Shown piece after piece: positions 41,701 to 53,700 of a DNA stretch of 64,000 bases. A program made the translations under genes and the position numbers. Below the pieces are notes generated by a model. That model saw only the letters and a program-made list of their open reading frames with translations, was not told the origin of the DNA and did not search any database. The stretch is from Antedon bifida. Lineage: Eukaryota > Echinodermata > Crinoidea > Comatulida > Antedonidae. The stretch is from contig OY727094.1 in NCBI GenBank assembly GCA_963402885.1, positions 498,501-562,500 on the forward strand, in the 5' to 3' direction. Each line of letters starts with the position of its first letter. The first letter of the stretch is position 1.

Positions 41701-44700
41701 CTTGACCAGATGTACGAATCTAACAATAGGAGACAAATTTTAAATTTTTAGGAAGGAATATTATTATTAAAAGTTTCAAGATGTTTTAAAACATACTCTT
41801 TCTTGTGTAAAATAGCTTTGTAACTGCAATTAGATGTTGCACATACAGCACATAATTTTAATTTATTGTATTAAATATTTTGAGTATTGTGTACATCTTA
41901 AGTAGAGACTTACTGATTGCTGTCTGTCTATCATTTCAACCATTGCAGCTGGAGTTGACTCTTTCTCATCAAATCCCAAGTCAATGTTTTCCTGAAAACA
42001 AATCAACATTAAGAATTAAGAATGAAAAGAAAAAGGAACTCTAATGCAACACAAACTGATACTGATATTTGCATCGATAGTATGTGTTTTATTAATAAAT
42101 ACCATAAATCTTCTAATAGTAACCCACACTCTATAAGCCAATCTATAATAATAACCCACTACTCTAATAGTAACCCCCCTTCTAACCCACCCTAAAAAAC
42201 AATCAAAGAATAATAACCCTAGGTTACAATTAGAAGATTTATGGTAGTTTAAAGTATAGTGTTGTTGATCACTGGGAAGAAGTCTCAAGCTGGCTACACT
42301 ATCAAACTTTGTGAGCCAAAATATATGGACATGATGATGTCCATATATCACTACCATATTTAAGCATATCACTACCATATTTGGGCACATCATTTTTTGG
42401 AGCTTTACTTAATTGAGTTTCAAGTTACCTGTGCATATCTGTCATGTTGAGAAGTGAATGTTGATTCATGAAACAAAAGCTGCAAACGCTCTTGCGCATA
42501 GTTGCTAAACAAATCCTGCAGGTTGGCACCTTCATTGCGACCCACTGATGTAGGGTTCTGGAACCCACATGAGTCCAACACAAGTATAGAAGCTACTGTA
42601 CGGTATGTAGTTGATAATTTCCTGCAAAAATGAAAAACTAGGTTGTTGAGGTTTGTAAACTCAGTGAATTTAATAATAGTCAGATAGTTAAAATGACAGC
42701 CTCAAATTTAGTGTAGACTAACTCAAGTTTTTACAAAAAATAACCAAAAACCTTTAGTTAAGTTAGTGTTATGTTAAGCTCTGTCTACACTATCAAACTT
42801 TTTGTGAAAAAAAATGTGATATATATATTATATATGGACATGATGACGGCATATCAGTACCATATTTGGGCACATCACACTTTTTTTGTCAAAGTAGTTT
42901 GATAGTGTAGACAGAGATTTAGGCTTCCCTGACATTTGTTGCATTTCTATGATATTTTGTGTACTAAAGAATGTATTTAACAAATTCTTGCTCTTTTTAT
43001 TTGATACTCACTTGTTAATCATGGACACAAGAGCATTGACACATTCCTGATAAAGACCAACCGCCATTCCTTGAAGAGCTTCTATTGCTGAAGAATTACT
43101 GCCATCACCAGATGGTGACTCCCTGCCTTCTGTGATATTCCTAGCCAATGGACTTCTTGTTGGGGTTCCTCCTATTCTGGGGTTAAAACAAGCTCTTGCT
43201 AACTCCTCCAGTGACGATCCGAGGATACTAGCAGCTTTTTGGGCTTCAACGGGCCTAGCAAACTGTGAACGTACACTCCCTGCTCCTAAAGGTTAAAGGT
43301 TAACAATGTTACTATAATGTTATTTTAATTTATTAGTATTGCAACACTTAATGCAAACACAAGTTATTTGAGAGAATTCAAAACACTGTTTTTGTTTTAT
43401 ATATATTGACTAATTGCCAAGGATAAAAATAAGCAAATTCATTCACTATCCTCCTTAAAGGTGGCAATCCTGTTCACAAGACAAACATTAAACTCAAGAT
43501 GCTCTACATAAACAAAAGTCTTTTGGAGTGGAGTTAAATTGAGGAATTGAGTGAGGAAGTATATCCCAATGTGCCTGCATGAACAAAACAAATTAACATG
43601 ACCTAGTAACCAGTTCCAAAGTGCCACAAATCAAACCTCTATATTACTTTGTAAATCATCTGTGATTACCTTTCATTGCCCCTGCAGCCCCCAGGTGTAT
43701 AATAGCAGCCACAACACTCCACAATGCTCTACACTCCTCTGATGTAAAGCCCAGAACTTGACAAGCATTCTGTATCTTGTTCCACCCATTCAAAGCAAGC
43801 TGCTTATCCTCAAACTAAATAAATAAATATAAACAGACAATGTCATTTTTGGGAAGTATTTTTGAAATAAGAATTAGCTAAATAATTCCATTAACTGCTT
43901 TATCAATACGGTTCGACTAAAAATGGAATACATTTAATTTTTACTGAATTAGTTTTTTACCTTTTCAATGCTGAAACACAAATATTTACATGAAAACACA
44001 CATAACAAACTACTGATTGAACCAGTATGTTCAATTTACTAAACAAATACCAATTATAAATTGTTTTCAATATATGCTAATTAAACTGAAATATGTTTTG
44101 AATGCTAATCTGATCAGATCAGTGTAAATCTCAACCGTGCCATTTGAATAGACATTTATTATTTAGAGTCTAATATATTCTATTTCCATCAAAACAATAT
44201 GAATTATAGATAAACTGAATATATAAGTGAATCTGATGGAAAATATGAAACGAGACAGTACTTTGTGAAAGTACTACTGCCTTACAAGATAGAGATAAGC
44301 AAGTCTTTTGACACTGATCATAAGTCTATACAAAAATAGTTATAAATTGTGAATAATACATTTAGAACCAGAATAAAGGGGACACCTTTGGGACACAAAC
44401 AAAGTGTGCTCTTAATAGGACTGTCGTCTGAATAGGAGTGTACCAAAGGTTTTACTATATTTTATCTTACTCACCTTGCAATTCATGAAGTAGTTCTGGT
44501 CAGAAACTTGACCAAGATGAAGTTCTTTTCTGTGTAAAAAAACAGAACAAAACAATAAAATTCATCTATTTATGGTGTGACTGCAGAAACATTAATAGGA
44601 ACTTGGAATCCCTACAGAAACTCCATTTTTACTTGTGATTTAAATGTGATGTGTCCATATATGGACATGATGATGTGATAACACTACCATATTCGGGCAT

Positions 44701-47700
44701 ATCACTACCATATTTGGGCACATCACACTTTTTTTGTCAAACCAGTTTAATAGTGTAGACAAAGCATAGTATATTACAAATGTTGTGAGGTGTTTTCCCA
44801 AATGAATAATGAACAACTATAAAAGATTAAGCTGACTATATTACTTCAAGACTGTGTCTGCTCCTGCCAACAATTGATAGAATATATTAAATGTTGGTTC
44901 ATCTTCTGGTCGTCTCACTACACGGTATTTCTCTAACATCAAGATCTACAGAAACAATTACAACATGTTGTATTCAGATATTTTATTCTCAAAAGATATG
45001 GAAATACAATTGTTTAAATGTCATACACATCCAAACAGTGAAGTGAGTTTACAACTCTGACACTAATTCAGGACTTAAGCCAGGACCTTAGGTTTGAAAG
45101 GCAAGCATGTTAACCACCAACATTAACTACAACAATTTCAGTGACAAGTATTTAAGAGTGCTTGTCACCAAAAATCAGACATATTCGTAATTTAGTGGCA
45201 AGGGTCAACATTTCGAATTGGCTCATATTTTGCACATTGGTAGACCTTGATGTAAGTAAACCTGATGTGTAGTTTGTTTGGTAAAATATCGCTTAGTTTT
45301 CGAGAAAATCGAAAAATAACGATTTTCGGCCAATTTTGTTAATTTTTGGTGTATAATTTACATTAAGTTTAACAGCCTCTGGAAGCCAAACGTAGCTACC
45401 TAGCGTTTAAATATTTTACACTTATGTTAACTAGCATCTTGACAATAATTAAGTAAAGTTTCAAAAAATTTGATGAAATTCTAAGATTTTTACTAATTAA
45501 TTACTAATTAGCATATATAAAACTCTTAAAAAGTAGGGTAAAAACAAACGCGTTTTTTTTCATGTGCGACGAATTTTTTTTTAATAAAAAAATCATCAAT
45601 CTAAAGTTTAGATACTAATATTTATGAATCAAGTAAAAAAAATTTGGGGAAACTTATTTGCGCTCCGCGCCAGAGCCACAAATTTGTAAGAAATTCAAAG
45701 ATTTTATCTGTCGGCAAGATCAATCGGATGTACCTATTGTTCTCTATTTACATATTTAAGGTAAATTTTACTATGAGAAACAAACTTTAAAGGTAAACTG
45801 AAAGGTCCTGAATAATTTGGATTTACGTTTTAATATAAACACAAACTAAAAATAAATTTCTAGTAAAATTTAAACGACTAACCCATGATGAAATTAAGCA
45901 ATTACTATCTGAGCTCAACATTATAACTCGCTTAGCTTCATCAAGCCTGTTATGTTTTCCACAAGGTGAATTTATTCTCGCGAATTGAACATTTTTTGCA
46001 TGCGCAGTTTATTTTTATCAACAACGTGTTCCATTGGGCGTGCGCGTATACGCGAAAATGTTTGATTTGCGCGAATAATTTCGCCTAGTGGAAAACAGGC
46101 TTTACAACATAATTTTCTTATCTTCTCATATAGGGAGTTTTCGCACGAGCACGTTAACGCTATTTTCCAAGCTCCGCCCACTTTGTAAACAACTTGATCT
46201 GTGCGTGCGCAAGCATTACGAAAAACTTTAGTTACGTGCGTCGAGAACCTTATTTCTGAAAAATAGCGTCAATGAAAAACGTTAACCAAAACATGATTAA
46301 ACATGCCTGGCTAGGCTTAGTCTCTAAACCCAAGGTATTCCGTGATTTGTTTTAATACTTGTGGCGTATGTTGCGTGCGCTACACATGTGTTGCGTTCTA
46401 CACTTCCCGTCGAAGCGCGAAATCAAAACGAGCAAGTACATTAACGCAAATGTTCGCTGAACTCTGTTGTTATGCAAATGAGTAGAATGGTGACAACCGT
46501 TAACGTTCATGTGCTCGTGCGAAATTTCCTAATAATTCGTGGCCTAAACAATAAATTATTGTTTTACCATTGTTTCACCCCTTCGCTTTATTAAAAATTT
46601 ACAGAACGCGACTTAAAATACTAACAATTTAGACAACAGAATCATCCCACATATTAAATTGTTATTTTAAAGAATTCTCACAGACACAGTTTTACCTTCG
46701 CTGCTACCTTAATCAATCGAGCAACTGCACGTGGAAACCAGCTTTCCCAGCAAATCAATGTATGGCTTCTTGCGCTTTATGGTTATATCTGTGGTATCAA
46801 GTTCAAGAGAAGTACACATTTCTTGCAACATTGACAAAGAGAATTTGGAGAGCTTTTCTTGAGCTTTCAGTTCACAAATATTATGCCTTTCAAACATTAT
46901 TGGATGCTGCAAGCCTATTGTGTCCAGTACGGTTTGCGACAAAATTTGAATTTCTCTTTCTTTTTCCGTTTTTGAATCGTCTCCATTTTCTTGGACTTCG
47001 TCACCATCTTCATTACTATCGTAATCATCATCTTCGTCATCATCATCATCATCATGAACGGCTGCATCTGTCCTCCTTTTTTTAGCTAAGCGTGAGAAAA
47101 AACTTGCAATCTGCTGTGCTGTTAAAAATTCACTCTTGCTAAATAGATCCGATCTCATCTCTCGTGAGACATCACATGGATCAGCTTTCTGTCCTGTCTG
47201 CTCTCCAACGTCAAAAACATCAATAAGGTAGGTTTTCTGTGGAACAGAAAATCGGGTTTTTTTTGCAGAGGACTTTAACGCCCAGCCCATTTGCAGGTCG
47301 GGGCCAATGTCAAACCGTGGCAAATCGTTGGTTCTTGTTGGTTCTGGATTTTTAGAAGTACCCTCTTCTAGTTGTGTTGCGTATAATTTCATTGCCCTGT
47401 CATATAGTGTTTCATGTTCTAGTGCGTTCTTGTGATTTTCATAATCTAAGTGTTTCTCTAGGGAAGAGTATCTCTGATATGACCTAATGCAACCTTGTTC
47501 GCGACAAAAGAACAGTTTGCTGGGGGTGCCAGGACTTTCTTCACTTTCTATTTGTTCGTCGTCATTTATATCAGCTTGTTCTTCATGAGATGTCTTGGCT
47601 TGTATTCTTGCTTTTACTGTAATAAATGATACTTGATTTTGATCAGACGTTGTATCCTTGTTATGAATTAAATTGGGTAGTTTCGAGGGCACACAGAATT

Positions 47701-50700
47701 TACTCAAAAGTAGATTTTGTCCTGCACCAATACCATACGCCATCCACACCTTCATGGACCTGTTTCCGTACTCTATGTTGTTGATGTGACTCACGCCTTT
47801 CCATTTCCCTGCTGCACAAATAGTACCAGTAGGTAAAGCACAAACTATGACTTTCACTCCAGGAATGCCTCCAAAGGACTCAATTGCTGCCTTCATCTGC
47901 TCTGGATTTTCAATATCTTTTCCTGAATTAAGATATTTATTCATGTGATTTTTGATATGGGCTGCCTTGCGGTCACATGCGCCCTTCCCCCCTTGAGGGT
48001 CCGAAAAATCAATACGTCGGATTTTGATCTTCGTTTCTTTCGCTATCTTTGGTAACGAGAGTAATGTTAGGGCAGAGTGGTAGCATCCTGCATTATCTTG
48101 ACGCAGATACACAGAGTGTATATCGGGTGCAATAGATGGCAGCTGCCTCAACACATCGTCGATGATTGCCACAACAGTAGTACTATCCTGACTGCAAGAT
48201 TTAAAAATATGCACAAACGTAAGCATCTGTACCTCTCTATCTTTATTCTTTTTCGTCAAGACCGTTATGTGCCACGGAAGTCCACGCTTTCCAAACCAGT
48301 CTCTTTGGCTTTCGCGGTATTTACGTGGTACAAACTTCATCGCCCAGTCTAAAACAATTAGGGCACAACCAGGATTCAAATCTCCTAAAATATTATGTCG
48401 TGCAGCGTCTTGGTTAATGGATCTTAAGATATGCGCCTTCCACGTCTCGATGTCTTGGACTGACCGTGTAATTACGTACTCCATGTCATCTTTTTCTTCA
48501 GAAGAGCAGCGCACTTCGTTTAAAGCTTCAAGAATTTCAGACAAAGCTTCTGGAAATATACGACATCTGTCACATCTTGCATTGTGGTCATGATCACAGA
48601 CAGTGGTAATATTTGTCTTCGCAAGAACTAAGAGCATACGCCCTACAATGATCGGCAACTTCAGAATGGTTAGAAATGTGAATCTGCAATAATATATAAA
48701 AGGAATTGTATAAAAAATGTAATTAGTCTTGAATGTTTCTTACATGCTTTACTGAGCAACATACAACGCGCTACTTTGCCTTTTTTATTATATTGTTTTT
48801 CTATTTATACTGTAGCAGTTATCAAGATATTTAAACAAGATTGTTATTACCTTATAGTCACCTTTTAGGTAGCGCTTGGCATCTTTAAGTTTTTGGTTTG
48901 TTTGTTTGGCCCAAGTCAAACCCATTTCATAGCAATCTCCCAGCTTATCAACGATGTTCTCCAGGTCATCGAAGGCTTTTCCACCATTGGCAGAGATATA
49001 ATCAAGGCCCTGTAAGGATTTGCGTACAGAAGCAGAACAAACACTGAGAACTCTACGCAATGTACTGCGGCTCATAGGTTGAAAATTCTTCTCTTGACAG
49101 TAACTCTCGTATTGAAGAATACATTGTTCTGGGATAAGATTACGCACAACATTTGGGATTTTTATAACTCTGTCTGTAGAAAGTTTTAGAGTTTTTTCTC
49201 CAAATGGCAAGTCTTGTATAACTTGAGAACTTGTTATAAAGGTAACAAAGTGGTCAATTTTCCCTGGCTGTACGCATACTCTAGTGTTCTTTAGAGGTTG
49301 AATTACAGAACCTCTACCATGTAACAATAAATGGTGTTTGGCCACGTTAAAACGGTATCTAGTCAAGTTAGGTATCCATTTCTGCAGTTCCTTGAAGGTA
49401 ACCTTATCAACCATGATCGATAAAATCTGACGTCTTGTACTCCAGTGGTTAGTATGAAGATAGCATTCTGATAGAGCATCTAATAGAGAAGAATCGGTTC
49501 TTTCGTCAGCTTCTGTGGTTTTATCACTTGATAAGCCTTCAAGTAGAGTAGTCGACTGACCAGGTGCGATTTCTTCCAGGCACATAGAGACAACTTGACG
49601 AGCCTTGCGCATGTGGAAACGTTTAGTACGGTCTGAAACTTGCTCCAGCGGTGCAGATAAAGGATATCTAATTGGACTGACGTCCCTTGAATTGAGAAAT
49701 GCATTTAATTTTTCTCTTGGTGTAGATTGAATTGATTCATCTTCTGAGGTAGCTGAAGCAAAAGTTGGATCGCAAAATTGATATAGGCTCATTTGAGTAT
49801 CCATAACATCACACGCCGGTGTTTGACAAGTTGGAGTGGCTAATGGCATGTAAAACTAATCCTTATTACTTTCCTGAAAATAAGAATAATATTGGTAAAA
49901 AATTACTACTGACTTTGATTCAATTATTGACGCACTGATTCGTGATATATATAAAATTATGATGACAATGGCAGGGAATGCAGAAAATATTCCTCCTACC
50001 ACCAACATACGAAAAAAAATGAACAAAGTAACATGAAACACATTATTTACTTAATCTTTCCGCCAATAAATGCGTATTCATAAATGTCATACTGTACGGT
50101 ATTTTTTAACTTACAGTTGTTAGTGCGCTCATCTGATCGACGAGACTAGGGTTATTTGTTTCAGTGTTCGAGGTTACAGGTAACAATGACTTCAGCATCT
50201 TACGGCAAGTTGAACAGATACCTGATAAAAAGAGTAAAAACATTTACTTACAGGGTTTTGTTTAACAGTTTAAATTACATTAAATATATAAAAATAAAAA
50301 AATTAAATTATATTTACCTGAACCAACTTGCAGGAAAGTTCCTGTTTTCTTTAATATTAGTTGCGAATCTTCTTTGCTAATACCCCTATCGCACTTGGGT
50401 CCCTTTCCTTTGCTTTGGATGTGATTAGAGAGATCAGGCGGCACTCTACATCTGTTGTTATTTCCTCGAGACCAACCTAAGCCAAGTTCCGATCGATGCA
50501 AGGGACAAACAGTCCAACTATGTATATCAGCGGGCAAGGTAAACATGGCTGCTCGACTAAGAATTAGGTCTACCTCACTATCGATGCCCGTAAACCTAAA
50601 CATGTGTCTGTGTGCAGCGATTTCCTTCTGGCATGCTTGTAAAGGTAGGACTTCAGTGCTCTGTTTGCGGTCTTTTCTATCGAATCCACAAGCTCCGTCA

Positions 50701-53700
50701 ACAACCGATTTAAAAGAACATGAAATCTCCATCTTGTTTGAACTTAAAGCCATCAGACAATAAGTATATATAAAAATTATTTTCAACACGTCTTTACATT
50801 GTAAGACATAAACTAAAATGGATAACAAATCATTTCCGTTGTCAACGCCAATGAAGATATCGTTGTCTATCGAATATATGCAGTAAAGTGTTTTGTCTAC
50901 TGTGGTTAATGTTTTGAAACATTCTCGTTGAGTAAGTTCGACCAGGTTCGACAAACAGGAAAACGATAACAAGTTAAAACAAATGTGTTTTTCAGTTTTA
51001 TCCTATAAACTATGAGAGGATGGAATAATTTATAATAATGTGGTTTGACAAAGAATAAGCGAGTGATTTTTAGTTACTTGCTTAATTTTGTATATTGATT
51101 AGTAATTGAAATTTTACCAGAAACGTATTTTTAGTTTGTGTTTAAATTGCAACTTAATTCAAAATTATTCCAGGAACTTTCAGTTTATCTTTCAATTTTG
51201 TTTCGCGTAATAAAAGTTTAGCTCAAAGCGACTTAGATTGCTAAATAGATAACAATAGGTACATCTGATTGATCTTGCCGACAGATAAAATCTTTGAATT
51301 TCTTACAACTTTGTGGCTCTGGCGCGGAGCGCAAAATAGTTTCCCCAAATTTGTTTTACTTGATTCATAAATATTAGTATCTAAACTTTAGATTGATGAT
51401 TTTTTTATTTTAAAAAAATTCGTCGCACATGAAAAAAAACGCGTTTGTTTTTAACCTACTTTTTAAGAGTTTTATATATGCTAATTAGTAATTAATTAGT
51501 AAAAATCTTAAAATTTCATTAAATTTTTTGAAACTTTACTAAATTATTGTCAAGATGCTAGTTAACGTAAGTGTAAAATATTAAAACGCTAGGTTGCTAC
51601 ATTTGGCTTCCAGAGGCTGTTAAACTTAATGTAAATTATACACCAAAAATTAACAAAATTGGCCGAAAATCGTTATTTTTCGATTTTCTCGAAAACTAAG
51701 CGATATTTTACCAAACAAACTACACATCAGGTTTACTTACATCAAGGTCTACCAATGTGCAAAATATGAGACAATTCGAAATTTTGACCCTTGCCACCTA
51801 ATGTTTGATTTTTAGTGACTGGCTCTCTTAAACAATAGTACCTAGGTTTATTTATTTGAGCAAATAAATTTTAAAAAATTGTAGCATTTTAAAAATAATA
51901 ATTGTAAAAGTACCTGAACTGAACCAGCTGCAATTTGACCAGAGTAGTCATAATCCAACGAGGTCACTTGGGCAAAACGTGTAGCGTTTGAATTCTGAAT
52001 AGTTCTGGCATTTCCAAATGCCTCCAATAATGTTGAAACAGCTTGCATTTTATCAGCTAACAAATAACAAAAAACAGTAAGTGATTGAAGAAATGGTTCA
52101 TAGAAACCAAAATTAACAGAATGGTAAAAGAGATTTTGGAACCTTTTGGACCTCAATCAAGGTTTGGTTTTAGGAGAATTTTAGGTTTTTAAAGTCTGGT
52201 ATTGGGAATGTTGACTGTACTCTACAAGTACGATTTTGGGGGAACAAGGACGAAAAGGGGAGGATCTTTCCATGTGTTATTGCTTTTGCAATAATTTAAT
52301 TTGCACAATTTTTTTTAATTTTTATTGTTGATATATTAAGATATTTATTGATATGCTATATTGTCCAGCAGGTTGACACATATGCTATGTTCTGCTTAGT
52401 AAGAGGATTCACAGGCTCTTGTCATAGGGATTTAGTTCCCTTTTGTGTTTCCTGCCACTTACTTTGTAGTTGTTTGTTTGATAGACAATAAAGAATAAAA
52501 GACAAGGTCTTAATTTATAGTAATACCTGTTACTACATTATTAACCGTTCCAGCAGCATTAGCCAGGTAGCCTATGACATGTTTAGCATTTGTAGATTTC
52601 CCGCTGCCACTTTGCCCCATGAAAATAATGGACTGGTCCATTCGTGATGTAAGCATGTTCTTGTAGGCCGTCTGAGCAGTTGCGTAAATGTGTGGGGGCA
52701 TGTCCTCTGGTTTGCACCCCTTAAACATCTGAAGAACCTATAGTAAGGCAACAAAAAGTGGTTATATTTTTTTTCAATATATATTTAACAATTCATTCTT
52801 CAAATATTAAATGACTTTGAAACGGATACAATTAACGTGATTTGATTTGAACATTGAATTGCTGTTTCTCATCATTTTATCTTACTTATATAAAAATACT
52901 TACAAAATGTTATTACTATTACTATTACAAACAACTGACATAACTGACACAATTTTTACTGGATATTATTTCACGAAAACAGTAAGATTAAAGTGCAAAG
53001 GGAATCATGTGTTTTAATTAATTAGGTAACTTTACTAATAAATTTAAACAAATGTTAATCAAATAGATGAATATAAAGAAAAGTATTAGTTAGGTTGAGT
53101 CAAAGTATTTAAACTAAAGCTCTGTCCACACTATCAAACTTTATGTGACAAAAAATATGATGTGCTCATATATGGATATGACGATGTCATATCACTACCA
53201 TATTTGGGCATATCACTACCATATTTGGGCATATCACTACTATATTTGAGCATATCACTACCATATTTGGGCACACACTAGACAGAGCTTTATTCATTCA
53301 CTACACATACTGTTTGACAGTTAATTACATACTTGACTTTAGAACCGTTTCTTTTAATGACTTATAGAATGGAATCTTTAAGAGAGTTGATAACGTTGTC
53401 TCATGGGGAATCATACAGTTTTAAACAAATGAGGCTTAACTTCACAAGCAAGTAATGACTAGTATTGAGTATCTGTCTCCCGATCTGTCTCTATAGCTTT
53501 GAATTAAAATTACTTTAATATTTCATTAATAGAGTGCGCTGATAATTGTAGTGCTTTAGTTAGATAAAAAATGATACAACAGAAGACAGATATAAATCCA
53601 AATGCATCTATATCAACCTTGAACAACAAATAACTAATCATCGTCTGACGAAGATCTGATGGTATCAGATCGAAACGTAACAGTACTGTTGGCTTACTTT

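Larger units (their letters stand above)
45156..51827 (-). mobile_element. 6.7-kb DNA transposon with ~715-bp TIRs and a multi-exon gene
   Basis: Lies wholly inside myosin intron 4, flanked on both sides by TTAA (45152-45155 and 51828-51831), a likely target duplication. The termini start GAGTGCTTGTCAC and GAGAGCCAGTCAC. The inverted repeats run inward to about 45872 and 51109 with small indels. Between them are three or four coding blocks on the minus strand and two nested inverted-repeat elements. TTAA targets are known for piggyBac and Kolobok superfamilies. The termini do not begin CCY like piggyBac. The encoded protein is not one I can place in either, so the superfamily is open. Confidence 0.85.

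Noticed and set aside
42016-42393. Minus-strand ORF of 125 codons
   Set aside because: It runs through two MITEs (42100-42249 and 42287-42408) and has no exon-like borders.
46762-47085. Plus-strand ORF with a His-rich end
   Set aside because: Antisense shadow of the 649-codon ORF. The His run is the reverse complement of its Asp-rich stretch.
48077-48593. Two plus-strand ORFs of 91 and 108 codons
   Set aside because: Antisense to the conserved core of the transposase-like ORF, with no family features of their own.
50455-50763. Plus-strand ORF of 102 codons
   Set aside because: Antisense to the Cys/His first exon of the transposon gene, whose spaced Cys/His pattern is the better reading.
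45156-51827. Assignment of the large transposon to piggyBac
   Set aside because: TTAA fits, but the termini start GAG and the protein shows none of the piggyBac features I know; left unassigned.
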